A stretch of 64,000 nucleotides of DNA from Niastella populi (lineage in GTDB: Bacteria; Bacteroidota; Bacteroidia; Chitinophagales; Chitinophagaceae), in contig NZ_LWBP01000188.1 in NCBI RefSeq assembly GCF_002078015.1, positions 124,001 through 188,000 on the forward strand, given 5' to 3'. Positions 24,616-34,159 of the stretch are shown piece after piece. The position numbers and the translations under genes are program-made. Every line of letters starts with the position of its first letter. Position 1 is the first letter of the stretch. The notes below the pieces were generated by a model. It ran no database searches. It saw only the letters and a list, made by a program, of their open reading frames with translations, and had not been told where the DNA came from.

Positions 24616-26382
24616 TTATTCACCTAATACCACCTCCACACGGCGGTTCTTACTTCTGCCGGCTTCGGTACTGTTATCGGCTACGGGCTTTTCTGCACCA
24701 TAACCTTTGGCTTCGATCTGGTTTTGTTTCAAACCTTTTTTAAGCAGATAGCTTCTTACCGCTTCGGCGCGCTTTTTTGAAAGCGGCACGTTCACTTCAT
24801 CGCTACCCTTATTATCGGTGTGGCCATACACTCCCAGTTTCAAGCCTTCAGCTACTACAGCCGATTCAAAGATCTCATCGAGCATTCTGTACGATGCAGG
24901 TTTGATTGTGGCAGAACCGGTCTCGAACTGGATCGCATATGATTTGGATGAAACGGCTTCGGTGATCTGTTCGGCATATTTAGTTTCAATGGCCTTACCC
25001 TGTAATAATTCAGGGTGGTTCGAGATCACGCTGAACAGGAACGATTTGTCAACTGCCTTTTCATATGGTAAAAAATCAGGCATTATCGAAGGGTACATTT
25101 TCACCATCAGGTTACCGAAGGTGTTGTACACGGCTTTATAACGGTCAACCCTGTCTTCACCTAAACCATAGGTGTTGGCCATATCGCTCAGGTTGAATAC
25201 GGCTGAACCGCCAAGTGTTACCTTCAGCCCCTGAATGTCTTTTTCTTCCACGCCGTTGAAGTACTTCAGCCAGTAGGCGGCGTCCTGCTCCTGGTACAGT
25301 TTCGCGCTTACTTCAGCCGCAAACTGTTTGGCCTCGTTATACGAACGTACCTGATCGCCGGCCTGTGCCAGGGCAATGATCATGTTCTCGATATCGGTAC
25401 GGTGATCGTTGGCCCATCTTTTAATGGCAATGGTTTGGTTACTCATTTGCGATGCATACTGTTTGGTGCTGGCGATAGTAACCAGTCCGCCCTTTTTGGT
25501 GGCGATATTTACGTCGCCGGGCGTCCAGGTAGCAACAGCGTCTACACCTACCGTTGTGTCGCTGCCCGTTGTTTTACCATTTACAATGAGCTTCCTTTTT
25601 TCGGTATAGCCGGTGATGTATTTGTTAGGTGCATCGAGGAAGTCATTGGCGGCAATGATGTTGATGGCATTACCATCGTAGGTGGTTTCATCGGGGTTTA
25701 CTTTCAGTCCGTTGTCGCCCGCCCATTTCAGCAGGATGTTGATGTCGCCGTCGCGTAATACGCCGGCAACGCATTTGCCTACTGCATTCTTTGGGTCCTG
25801 TTTCCACGACAGGGGTCCCATCACCTGGTCTTCGCCATACGATTTGCCGTGTGTAACTGGTATGATCAGGGGCTGGTATTCGGGACCTAAAGGTTCCAGC
25901 TCTTTGGCGAGCGAGGTCATAAAGGCCGGCATACCGTCGCCCATGAAGGTGATCAATACACCCGGTGTATTGGGATTGCTTTTATAGTCGTTGGCAAATT
26001 TGACGAGGTCGGCCATTTGTTTGTTACAGTCGTCCTGACGTATATAGGTCACATCGAGGTGCGCCTGATCGAACAGCGAGCCTTTGGTAGTGCGAATGCC
26101 GCCGTTAGCATACATACCGCCGAACTGGCTGTTCCAGGCCATGCGTTCCCAGGTAATTTGCGTACCGCCGTTCACCGCCTCTTCTGTGCCGGGTAAGGGA
26201 AGTTTAACCGCGTTCCCCTGTAAAGAAGCATCAGGCGCATCGGGCAACGCTACTTTGCCTACTTCAATTGAACCGTTTACGTCTTTTGGACGGTTTTGAT
26301 ACCAGCGCACGGCGAAAATGCCTACAGTTACTACTGCAGCAATGATAAATACTTTACCGGCGGGTTTTAATTTGAGTGCCAT
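24616..26382 (-). CDS. Membrane-anchored ABC solute-binding protein fused to OmpA domain
   Basis: 588 residues. Order: a short cytoplasmic start and one membrane anchor (VFIIAAVVTVGIFAV, about 10-24); a periplasmic binding fold (about 70-430) of the NMT1/phosphate-binding class, with GVDAVATWTPGDVNIATKKGGL as the typical hinge segment; and a C-terminal OmpA domain (about 465-588) with GVYGHTDNKGS, LSKKRAEAVRSYLLKKGL and SKNRRVEVVL. The OmpA part should grip peptidoglycan, so the binding protein would be held between inner membrane and cell wall. The substrate is unknown. It precedes permease and ATPase genes and follows two coiled-coil protein genes, all on one strand. Confidence 0.88.
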   Translation of the reverse strand: MALKLKPAGKVFIIAAVVTVGIFAVRWYQNRPKDVNGSIEVGKVALPDAPDASLQGNAVKLPLPGTEEAVNGGTQITWERMAWNSQFGGMYANGGIRTTKGSLFDQAHLDVTYIRQDDCNKQMADLVKFANDYKSNPNTPGVLITFMGDGMPAFMTSLAKELEPLGPEYQPLIIPVTHGKSYGEDQVMGPLSWKQDPKNAVGKCVAGVLRDGDINILLKWAGDNGLKVNPDETTYDGNAINIIAANDFLDAPNKYITGYTEKRKLIVNGKTTGSDTTVGVDAVATWTPGDVNIATKKGGLVTIASTKQYASQMSNQTIAIKRWANDHRTDIENMIIALAQAGDQVRSYNEAKQFAAEVSAKLYQEQDAAYWLKYFNGVEEKDIQGLKVTLGGSAVFNLSDMANTYGLGEDRVDRYKAVYNTFGNLMVKMYPSIMPDFLPYEKAVDKSFLFSVISNHPELLQGKAIETKYAEQITEAVSSKSYAIQFETGSATIKPASYRMLDEIFESAVVAEGLKLGVYGHTDNKGSDEVNVPLSKKRAEAVRSYLLKKGLKQNQIEAKGYGAEKPVADNSTEAGRSKNRRVEVVLGE

Positions 26383-26425
26383 TGTCGTTGAGTTTATGGT
26401 TTTTGGTTTTGTTGGTTTTTTTGGG

Positions 26426-27421
26426 TTAATCTAACAATCCCCGGTATCTGTCGGGGGTAGAAATACCTTTTAACTTTCCACTATCCGAGTTTTTATCCAA
26501 CGCATTCTGCGTATAGTTGAAATCGTTGTCTACATTGAACTGGTTGATGAGCTCGATGGCCTGGGCCGACTTGGCTTTATCTTCAAGCACTTTGTCATCC
26601 ATAAAGCGTGAGGTGACGTCAATGGCCGATTTAATATGGCCTATCTTTTCACCGATCTGTACCTTCAATATGGCCAGTGCTTTTTCAGCATCCTGGTTCA
26701 GTTCATCGTCGCCCTTAAAGGCTTTCATGGCGCTTGTTACGGCCGATAAACCGGTGGTTACCGAATAGTACAGGTCTTTCTTGGCTTCAAGGTCGAGTTT
26801 TGCATCTTCGAGCATGATACCACTCTCTTCATAAGCTGCATCGGCAAACTTTATCAGTTTGTTCAGGTCGCCTACTATCGGTGTTACATTGTCTATGTAT
26901 TCCCGGCAGCGCAACACGTTGTTTGCATACAGGTCGATCTGCCGGCTGTTCTTACCTTGTTCTGCCTGCAGGATCTTTACTTTTTGTATGTTCAGCTGCA
27001 GCTCTTTTTCCTTGTCGGTGAGTTTATCAACCAGCTCGCTTTGTTTGCCTTTTAATTTGGCAGCCTGCTGGTACAAGGTCTCCCTGTCTTTATAACCCTG
27101 CTCAATTTTTGCCTGCAAAATGTTGAAGGGGTTCAGCTCTATGGCGATGCCGATGGTGTAGTTGGCAATGAATGCTGAAAAGTATTTCAGTGCACGCCAG
27201 AACTTTTTATTGGTTACGATCATCAGCAGAAAGCCGAGGATCACACCGCCTATCACCAGGTTCACCAGGTTCCAGGTTACGGTTACCAGCCAGGGCAGCA
27301 CATAGGTTAGAAAACCGTATGCTAGTCCGGCAAATAAAGAAATACCTATAATGGCTGTAGCAAGGTTTTTTGGTTCGCTGAACCAGCCGGGTGTTTTCGT
27401 TTTTTGGATCGGGTTGATCAT
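26426..27421 (-). CDS. Two-helix membrane protein with long coiled coil, unknown
   Basis: 331 residues. Two membrane segments near the N-terminus (LATAIIGISLFAGLAYGFLTYVL and LVNLVIGGVILGFLLMIV) are followed from about 100 by a charged helical region: KGKQSELVDKLTDKEKELQLNIQKVKILQAEQ and further heptad-like stretches to about 290, and a short C-terminal tail (STPDRYRGLLD). This recalls membrane-linked PspA-like or scaffold proteins in layout only; no family is recognised. The gap to the solute-binding-protein gene is 43 nt and to the upstream coiled-coil gene 11 nt, so a shared transcript is likely. Confidence 0.75.
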   Translation of the reverse strand: MINPIQKTKTPGWFSEPKNLATAIIGISLFAGLAYGFLTYVLPWLVTVTWNLVNLVIGGVILGFLLMIVTNKKFWRALKYFSAFIANYTIGIAIELNPFNILQAKIEQGYKDRETLYQQAAKLKGKQSELVDKLTDKEKELQLNIQKVKILQAEQGKNSRQIDLYANNVLRCREYIDNVTPIVGDLNKLIKFADAAYEESGIMLEDAKLDLEAKKDLYYSVTTGLSAVTSAMKAFKGDDELNQDAEKALAILKVQIGEKIGHIKSAIDVTSRFMDDKVLEDKAKSAQAIELINQFNVDNDFNYTQNALDKNSDSGKLKGISTPDRYRGLLD

Positions 27422-27432
27422 GTTGTGCTGTT

Positions 27433-28101
27433 TTATTGTATATATCTTTTTATTTTTTCCATGTCGCGGCCAATACGGTCTTTCATCACCTCGCTTTCAT
27501 ATTTATACCCGCCCGTATTGGCTGCTATTTTCGCTTCGTTCTCTTTTATTTCGTTCTGCATGTTGAGCATTTCATTTTGCAGCATGCTTATTTCCTGTGT
27601 CAGCTGTTGAATGCGTTTTTCTTTTTCCTCCATCTGCCGTTTTTTCTCGTGCACTTTTTCCTGCAAAGCCGCATCTACGGTGCTATGGAAGTTGTTGGCA
27701 TCGGTTTGCAGCAACTGCAGGTACTGCGAGGCGGTCGTCAATAACTTTTGTTTATCGAGCCCCTGTACGCTTAAGCCTGCAAAGGCGGTGATATACCGAA
27801 CCTGTTCATCGGGAACCGCCTGCATGGCTTCTATCATTTTACTGAACTCGAAGTAGTCGGGCCCCGGTATATTGGCTTCACTGAACAGCTTGTCAAAGTA
27901 TTCTTTGAACTTGCTGTTTGCCGCTGGTGCATAACTGTTATTTACAGTTGTACTGCTGAAGGTGCTTGTGCCGATAGCTATCGGGAGCGGTTCCGGCTGC
28001 TGATAATTTTCTTTTGTTTCAGGCGGCTTTTCCGCTTCCGGTTTTTTGTCGTCGCTTACCTCCACGAAGGCCGACAAAATTTTCTTTCCGAAGTTGGCCA
28101 T
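27433..28101 (-). CDS. Coiled-coil protein of unknown function, first gene of ABC/OmpA operon
   Basis: 222 residues from the ATG at 28101 (MANFGKKILSAFVEV); the frame reaches 28161 but the extra part has no support. A Pro/Glu/Thr-rich linker (about 20-60) leads to a helical region (SKFKEYFDKLFSEANIPGPDYFEFSKMIEAM, about 65-95) and then a coiled coil (EKVHEKKRQMEEKEKRIQQLTQEISMLQNEMLNMQNEIKENEAKI, about 150-195). No signal peptide or membrane span is seen, so it should be cytoplasmic and could bind the coiled coil of the membrane protein encoded 11 nt downstream. No known family. Confidence 0.75.
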   Translation of the reverse strand: MANFGKKILSAFVEVSDDKKPEAEKPPETKENYQQPEPLPIAIGTSTFSSTTVNNSYAPAANSKFKEYFDKLFSEANIPGPDYFEFSKMIEAMQAVPDEQVRYITAFAGLSVQGLDKQKLLTTASQYLQLLQTDANNFHSTVDAALQEKVHEKKRQMEEKEKRIQQLTQEISMLQNEMLNMQNEIKENEAKIAANTGGYKYESEVMKDRIGRDMEKIKRYIQ

Positions 28102-28297
28102 AGTTGTATGTTGTTTAAGTGTTTTGAACACGTTGGTTTCGGGCAAAACATTTTCCTTCACCTCCTATGGGGGAGATGTCGGGTTGAGAAGTGTTGCCTG
28201 AAGGCATACCTTTCCCTGTCTCATTCCTGCCTGTTTTTTAAGCAGGGAATGAGTTACGTTTTAACCGTTCAGGAATGCCGCGCATAGTACGGTCACC

Positions 28298-28319
28298 CAT
28301 AACAGTTCAAGCTGTTATG
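28298..28319. promoter_or_regulatory. Small dyad upstream of the ABC/OmpA operon
   Basis: Perfect 8-bp arms CATAACAG (28298-28305) and CTGTTATG (28312-28319) with a 6-nt spacer, about 200 nt upstream of the first operon gene. It may be an operator; no regulator is adjacent. Confidence 0.3.
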
Positions 28320-28360
28320 TTACATGTTGTTGCTGCCTTGTTAACTTAACTGAAAGTAAT

Positions 28361-28546
28361 TCAGAAGGGCAGTGTGTCCCTGATAATAAGGGTACCGGCC
28401 ATAGGAGGATTGATCTCCGGCTTTTTTTCTTTTGCTGCGGGTATTACTGACTGTTGGTGCTCATTTCGTACTTCATACATCTTATGTCGCAACGTGAGTA
28501 AAATTATTACAGCTATCAATGGACCGATCCAACAATTTAATTTCAT
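28361..28546 (-). CDS. Small single-span membrane protein, doubtful
   Basis: 61 residues from the ATG at 28546. One hydrophobic segment (CWIGPLIAVIILLTL) precedes a charged tail (KEKKPEINPP) ending GTLIIRDTLPF. The composition is protein-like, and it lies on the same strand 260 nt ahead of the ABC/OmpA operon, but no family is recognised and chance cannot be excluded. Confidence 0.35.
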   Translation of the reverse strand: MKLNCWIGPLIAVIILLTLRHKMYEVRNEHQQSVIPAAKEKKPEINPPMAGTLIIRDTLPF

Positions 28547-29187
28547 CCGAAAGGTTTTTTGTTTTGGGCCGGATGGAGCTCCGCAGGGAAAATATTTCAG
28601 CACATGGGTAGTTCACTGAACTTTGTTTCCTGCAGCGTTTCATCAGTTAAAAGTTGAGCATGGAAAATCCTGTACGCAGCAGGCTGCCGCATATGTGTAA
28701 TTGCCCGAGTGTGGGGTACTCAGCAGTTTTGCCTGTTAATTAAAACGGATGATTGCCGGTGGTTTTACCCTTTGGCGGTAACGGGCGAAGAGAAACTTTA
28801 AGTAGTGATTCATGTTGGCAGGAGAAGGTTCTCCATTTGTTGATGGGTCAAAGATATACAGACGTTAACATTTCATTTAGGGAATCCGGCATAAGCGGTA
28901 TTTTTTGTTTCACAACCGGCAAAGTATGTATGATGAGCGGTAAAATAAGCGGCTAAAAGCGAAAATAAATGGGTAAGCGGCTGAAAATTAATTTGATAAT
29001 GTGATAATTCGATAATGGTGATAATGAATACAGAAACCAATTTATTTGAAGCCACCCGGATCAAATATGATTTACAAAATCCGCGAACTGTTCCCTTGCA
29101 ACTTACTATATCAAGCTGATAAGGTATAGTAGTAATCCTTAAAATTCGCGAACCCCATTAGCACATTATCGAATTATCACATTAGCT
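28547..29187. other. Gene-free region with CATTATC-type micro-repeats
   Basis: About 640 nt. Short plus-strand frames here lack protein character. Near 28990-29025 and again at 29160-29185 are iterations of GATAATGTGATAATTCGATAATG or its complement, a motif also found near 35270 and 35500. No promoter or terminator was recognised. Confidence 0.6.
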
Positions 29188-30384
29188 TTACTTGCTTTGT
29201 AACAACTTCAATAGTTTTTTATCGAGTTTGTGGCCGTACCAGTTTTCGTATTGCACATCGGAGCGGTTTGAGTTCAGCATGCCGAAATCGCCTTTCAGTT
29301 CCCACAGTGCGAAACCAATTCCGTTGCCGGTAAGAATATCGAGCACATCGCCAAACCAGGCAAGGAAAACATCGTGCGGGGTTTGTTTCCAGCAGCCGCA
29401 TTCGCCGCAGTGCACGCCTACACCTTGCTTCACCAGGTTGAGCCAGGGTTTGTAATATTCTTCCATCGCGGCGCGATCGTAATACCGTCCGCCCATATTA
29501 CCAGGCCATAACGGCGTTGGCTGGTAAGCAGGATCAGGGTACACCCAGGGCGCTTTATAGTGAGAAATTTCATACGGATAATAACCGCGGCAGCTTTGGC
29601 CGATATTCAGGTCGGCTAGTTCGGGTGCAGCATACCCGTTATTGGCTTCGGCAATAACATAAAAATTCCTGTTCTCTTTCCGGATAGCTTCCGTGGCCGC
29701 TTTTGCTACATTATGGTAAAGTGTTCCGGGAACAGCCGTGGTCTTCGATTTGGTATCATTTATATTTTCCCGGTAACAGGGCTCGTTCACCAGGTCGAAA
29801 CTGATCTTGCCGGTTGAAATATTTTTGAACCGCTTTGCCCAAAAGCTCCAATGATGGCAAAAGGCATCCTGCGCACTTTTATCGTTCCATAAATTATAGG
29901 GTTCGTTGTAACCGGTGCTTACGCAATAACCCGGCGCGCGGTGCAGGTTCAGGCTTACGTGCAGGTTATACTTCTGTGCCAGGTAAATTGTTTTTTCAAT
30001 CTGCTCTACCTTGTTCTCGTCTATCTTATATACATCTTCGGCACTAATGAATTGTTTTTTGGGGCTGATGTTCAGGTAGGTGGGGTAAGCCACCGGCATT
30101 CTTATGAAGTCGAATCCCCAGTCGGCCACCCATTTAAAATACTCTTCGGGTGTATGTTTTATTTCATACCAGGGATCGGGTTGAAAATAATCGGGAATGT
30201 TAAACCCTTTCCATTTGGGTAATTTGTTCTTTCCTGATTTACTTTCTGTATTTGAATTGACGCTGTTAGCGGTAAGTGCTGCAAGTTCCGGTATAACTTT
30301 AGTGCATCCTACCACATGCGCTACTGTAGCCAGCCCGACATTACGCAAGAATGTCCGGCGGGTCAGGCCTTTGTTCAGTTTCAT
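29188..30384 (-). CDS. Glycoside hydrolase family 5 (cellulase-type) protein
   Basis: 398 residues from the ATG at 30384; the frame is open to 30567, but the shorter start gives a proper Tat-like signal (TRRTFLRNVGLATVAHVVGC) whose cysteine may also be lipidated. The catalytic TIM barrel shows WGFDFIRMPVAYPTY (strand 2), HVSLNLHRAPGYC, SFDLVNEP with the acid/base Glu (NEP), FYVIAEANNGY, and VHCGECGCW with the nucleophile Glu. A glucan or mannan substrate is likely but not specified. It is a single-gene unit; the neighbouring T9SS protein gene ends with its own terminator. Confidence 0.9.
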   Translation of the reverse strand: MKLNKGLTRRTFLRNVGLATVAHVVGCTKVIPELAALTANSVNSNTESKSGKNKLPKWKGFNIPDYFQPDPWYEIKHTPEEYFKWVADWGFDFIRMPVAYPTYLNISPKKQFISAEDVYKIDENKVEQIEKTIYLAQKYNLHVSLNLHRAPGYCVSTGYNEPYNLWNDKSAQDAFCHHWSFWAKRFKNISTGKISFDLVNEPCYRENINDTKSKTTAVPGTLYHNVAKAATEAIRKENRNFYVIAEANNGYAAPELADLNIGQSCRGYYPYEISHYKAPWVYPDPAYQPTPLWPGNMGGRYYDRAAMEEYYKPWLNLVKQGVGVHCGECGCWKQTPHDVFLAWFGDVLDILTGNGIGFALWELKGDFGMLNSNRSDVQYENWYGHKLDKKLLKLLQSK

Positions 30385-30623
30385 TTGCTCCAAGGATTTT
30401 TTAAAGTGAGAAAAATTTTCCGCTACAAGTGAATCAAAATCCTTTTTGCATGAAACGTACCAAAAACTGTTATGGATAGGGTAAGACCACGAATTTAATT
30501 CGCGGGTTTTTGTTGGTTGCCAAACCGTCAGAAGTGGGTTCGTTTGTTGATAGCTGGTAACACACATGTGACTAATATTGCAGGTAATTTACGTACTGTA
30601 ACTGATAATAAAATAAATAAAAA

Positions 30624-30645
30624 AAGCCCCGAAGAATCGGGGCTT
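30624..30645 (-). terminator. Rho-independent terminator of the FG-GAP protein gene
   Basis: Arms AAGCCCCGA (30624-30632) and TCGGGGCTT (30637-30645), 4-nt loop. On the minus strand it is followed by TTTATTTATTTT. It lies 18 nt after the stop at 30663. Confidence 0.85.
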
Positions 30646-30662
30646 ACTTTCACATTGTAAAC

Positions 30663-33659
30663 CTAGAGAACGATAACCCTGTTTGAAAATATTTTCTGAT
30701 TAGTTTTTCCAAAAATTGTTAAGAAATAAATTCCCGGTGTCATTGAGGCAGTCCGCAAAAGTTTTTCAGTATGCCTGAATCCGGTAACGTTAAATGAGCG
30801 CTCTATAAATTTCTGTCCGGTTACACTGCGCAGCTCGAGCCGGTACGAGCTTTCGCTCAGTCCCGTTAACTGAATATTGATCAGATCTGTTGCGGGGTTG
30901 GGGGCAACCACCATTTGCATACCGGTTGTAGGGCCTGATGTAAAGGTGAGGACGTTCGAGAATTTGAAGGCGGCATCATTATCTATCATTTTCAACCGGT
31001 AATAGTTGTTGCCGGTTGCGGCGTTTTTGTCGTTGAATGCGTAATCACCATGGCTGGCATTTTCGCGGGGGAAAACAATACCGATGGTTTCAAAGTGAAC
31101 ACCGTCGCGGCTTCTTTCCACTTCAAACCGGTTCAGGTTCACTTCCTCGCTCGTTCTCCAGGTAAGGTTGATGACGGTATTTTTTTCCTGGCCTTTGAAT
31201 TCGGTCAATGTCACCGGCAGCGGTGTTTCGCCTATACACAACTGGGTATTGAATAAATAACCTTTACCCAAACCATTATCTACAGCCACAAAATCGAACA
31301 GGATACCCAGTGTGCTGCCGAGGTTCAGCAGGCTGTTGTCGAAATCGAGCGCCGCCGCAGGCGAGCCAATGAGTATGCGGGGTGATGAGCCGATGCCACG
31401 AACATAGGGCACACCGGCAACACTGTACCCGAACAGCGAAACAGCATTCACCGAAAGAAATTCGCTGCCATAAGTGGCCGAGGCCGTATACGGGGGCGTA
31501 ATATGGAATGTTCCGTTTGAATTGCCAAGGAAAACATAGGCCGATCCGCCGACAGCATTTGCCTGCAGTTGCAGCAGGGTAGCGCCTGAAGAAAGCGGTT
31601 CGCCCACTACCAGGTCGGCATACCCATCGCAGTTTACATCATAAGCGTTATCGATGGCTGCGCCAAACAGCACATTCAGGTCGAGTGTGTTCAGGATCGA
31701 CAATAAACTGGTTGAACGCGGCGACTCCAGTACCTGGTCGCTGGTGGCTGAACTGCCCGGTGAGCTTTTCTTTTTGAAGATGTGTACGTTGCCACTCTGA
31801 ATGGTGAGGGTAAGTGTGTTGGGCAGTAAACCGCCCGCAGGTGCGCCAATGGCAATGCTTCCATTCCTGATGCCGTTAACGGCTTTCAGGCCTTTTACTT
31901 TATAACCAAATAAATTGGCGGCATTGCCAAGCAAACTGCCGCTGGTTGGTTTCAGCGTTGTACCAGCATTGCTATTTACACCTGAACCGGTTCCATAATA
32001 AACGTGCGCGGTTCCGCTCAATATTTGTCCGTTCACTATGCCGCTTAATGACGACAGGTCAACACCGGCGGGTGCGCCCGCTACCACGTCTAAATAGCCA
32101 TCATTATTATAATCACCTGCGCCGTCAACACTGAAGCCAAATAACAATCCGTTGTGCAGGATGGGCAGCGACAGACCCAGTAGCGAAAGGGTAGGCGTTT
32201 CCAACTGTACAGGAGCGGTGGTTGTTAAGTTATTTGAATAATATACAAAGGCAGCGCCGTTTTGGATGGCCGATAAACCTACACCCATAAACCCGGGCGC
32301 GCCAACAACGATATCTGATTTATTGTCACCATTAAGATCGCCGGCGGCGGCAACGGAGAAACCAAAAAGGGCATTGACCGATACGTTGCTAAGCAATATA
32401 TTGGCAATGCCCGTGCTGAAGAATCCTGTGCCCTGTAATTTAATTTCAATAAAGTTTGTAGGGTTGGCCGCCGCTGTATTACCACCGGGGAAAACATATA
32501 CCTTTCCTGCCTTTACAGTAACGTTGGTGGGTATAATTCCCGCTGCGGTGGTGGTATAGGAATCGAGGGGTGCGCCAACAATAATATCATTGATGCCATC
32601 GCCGGTAACATCGCCTGCATCTACACTGGTGCCAAACAGGGCGCCGGCAACGGCGGTATTGGGTTGCAGGGTTTTGGCCGGTATGGTTGATAAACCTGCG
32701 GGTGAGCCGTAAAACACGAACACCGCACCTACGCTTGCCAGTGATCCGGTACCACTGAAGATATCTGTAAGTGCCGGGGCGCTGATTGCGGCGTCGCCAT
32801 AACCATCGCCATTTACATCGCCGAGGCCGGTAACGGCATAACCATACAATGAAGCATGCAGTTGCGCGGTGGTGAGGCCGCTGATCAATCCATCGGCTGA
32901 GGTTGTCCACTCAGGCGTTTTATTCAGCGGATCGATGGTTACCGGGTAAGTAGCTTCGCTGTCATCTACCTCAATGGTGAGTAAACCATTGAGGTAACGC
33001 ATAGCGGCGGGTAATGCTTTGTGCGTTGCATCCCAAACGTGCAGGTCTTCATAAGCCAGCAGCATTTTGTTTTCGGAATTAAAAAAAGCCAGGCTGTTAC
33101 TATTCAGCAACCGGGGTTGCAGTTCAGTAGCAGGTTCAATGGTCACTTTGAGGGCGCCATCGCCTGGCATTTTCCTGTTCACCAAAAAATTCTGGCGTAA
33201 ACCGTCGCTGTTATTGATGTATTCGATGTAAATGTTATCATACCTGTACTGCAGTTGATTGGCTGTATGGGATATAGCGTATTGTCCTTCGGGTTGCCAT
33301 TGTATGGCAGAACGGCCAATGCCCTTAAGCCGGAAGGCTACCTGCCATTCTTTTTCCTGCATGCATTGCACTTTATAACCGGAAGGAGAAATGTAAAACC
33401 CGGCGCGGCTGCGCATATTGGTAGCGCTGAAGCTTCCGTATGAATGCAACGGTTTTATTTGTTCGCTGAGTTGCTGTATGCTTGTCAATGCCCTATTATA
33501 CCAGTCGGCAGAAATATCGGCGGCAAGCTGTTTATTGTTTTTGATAATTGTTTGGGGCTGAGCCGGGTGATGCGCTTTGTTCAATTGTGCCTGTGCGGTA
33601 GTTGTTAATGGCAACGCAATAGCTGTTATTGCCAACCATGTGTAAATGTTTGGTTTCAA
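30663..33659 (-). CDS. FG-GAP/integrin-alpha-like repeat protein with T9SS sorting domain
   Basis: 998 residues. Signal peptide (WLAITAIALPLTTTAQAQ); an N-terminal region of about 230 residues ending in YPVTIDPLNKTPEWT, typical of proteins that precede FG-GAP arrays; then about seven FG-GAP repeats (about 265-800). Five keep Ca-binding loops such as DVNGDGYGDAAISAP, DVTGDGINDIIVGAP, DLNGDNKSDIVVGAP, DYNNDGYLDVVAGAP and DVNCDGYADLVVGEP, and two are degenerate, together enough for a seven-bladed propeller. A fibronectin-like part (PVTLTEFKGQEKNTVINLTWRT) and a T9SS domain (VVAPNPATDLINIQL to RVIVL) follow. Likely a secreted adhesion protein. Confidence 0.92.
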   Translation of the reverse strand: MKPNIYTWLAITAIALPLTTTAQAQLNKAHHPAQPQTIIKNNKQLAADISADWYNRALTSIQQLSEQIKPLHSYGSFSATNMRSRAGFYISPSGYKVQCMQEKEWQVAFRLKGIGRSAIQWQPEGQYAISHTANQLQYRYDNIYIEYINNSDGLRQNFLVNRKMPGDGALKVTIEPATELQPRLLNSNSLAFFNSENKMLLAYEDLHVWDATHKALPAAMRYLNGLLTIEVDDSEATYPVTIDPLNKTPEWTTSADGLISGLTTAQLHASLYGYAVTGLGDVNGDGYGDAAISAPALTDIFSGTGSLASVGAVFVFYGSPAGLSTIPAKTLQPNTAVAGALFGTSVDAGDVTGDGINDIIVGAPLDSYTTTAAGIIPTNVTVKAGKVYVFPGGNTAAANPTNFIEIKLQGTGFFSTGIANILLSNVSVNALFGFSVAAAGDLNGDNKSDIVVGAPGFMGVGLSAIQNGAAFVYYSNNLTTTAPVQLETPTLSLLGLSLPILHNGLLFGFSVDGAGDYNNDGYLDVVAGAPAGVDLSSLSGIVNGQILSGTAHVYYGTGSGVNSNAGTTLKPTSGSLLGNAANLFGYKVKGLKAVNGIRNGSIAIGAPAGGLLPNTLTLTIQSGNVHIFKKKSSPGSSATSDQVLESPRSTSLLSILNTLDLNVLFGAAIDNAYDVNCDGYADLVVGEPLSSGATLLQLQANAVGGSAYVFLGNSNGTFHITPPYTASATYGSEFLSVNAVSLFGYSVAGVPYVRGIGSSPRILIGSPAAALDFDNSLLNLGSTLGILFDFVAVDNGLGKGYLFNTQLCIGETPLPVTLTEFKGQEKNTVINLTWRTSEEVNLNRFEVERSRDGVHFETIGIVFPRENASHGDYAFNDKNAATGNNYYRLKMIDNDAAFKFSNVLTFTSGPTTGMQMVVAPNPATDLINIQLTGLSESSYRLELRSVTGQKFIERSFNVTGFRHTEKLLRTASMTPGIYFLTIFGKTNQKIFSNRVIVL

Positions 33660-34159
33660 TGGTAAATGTTTTGAGGTGAACAGAAAGTAATTGCTTTTTC
33701 CTATGCAGCGTTGTTAAGGCGTATGCACACGAATAGCAGGTTTGTAATTGATTAATGGAGCTAGAAATATTGGAAGGAATTGGGCCCGGACAGGCTTTTC
33801 TTTTAAATATTGGAGTGTGTAATCTTAAACGATCCGGATGTAAAAGTAGGACCCCTGACTGCTTTCAATTACCCCTCCTGATCCAAAGAATACCGGTATC
33901 GGGTCAACAAACACTTAGTCTTTCAAGTTAGGTACTGTTTTCGTTGACCTGGATCAAGTTTCAGAACCCTGTGATTGTAACGATAAGAGAAAATGCTTAT
34001 CGAAAATGAAGGTTAACGCTCAAAGCGGCAAATAGCTATTTTTTTCCTTATTCATAAATATAGCATCGGTGTTTGTATATAATAGTAGTTACGCGTTTAT
34101 ATCTCTGATTTGATAGCTGTGCAGTTAAAAACCTTGTTATAATTAAACCACAAAGAAGT
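33660..34159. other. Gene-free divergent region
   Basis: 500 nt between the divergent FG-GAP and AraC genes. No repeat, hairpin or reading frame of protein character was recognised; it presumably holds both promoters. Confidence 0.5.

Noticed and set aside
28753-28956. 67-codon plus-strand frame
   Set aside because: Mixed composition without hydrophobic or motif pattern; no neighbour or signal supports it.
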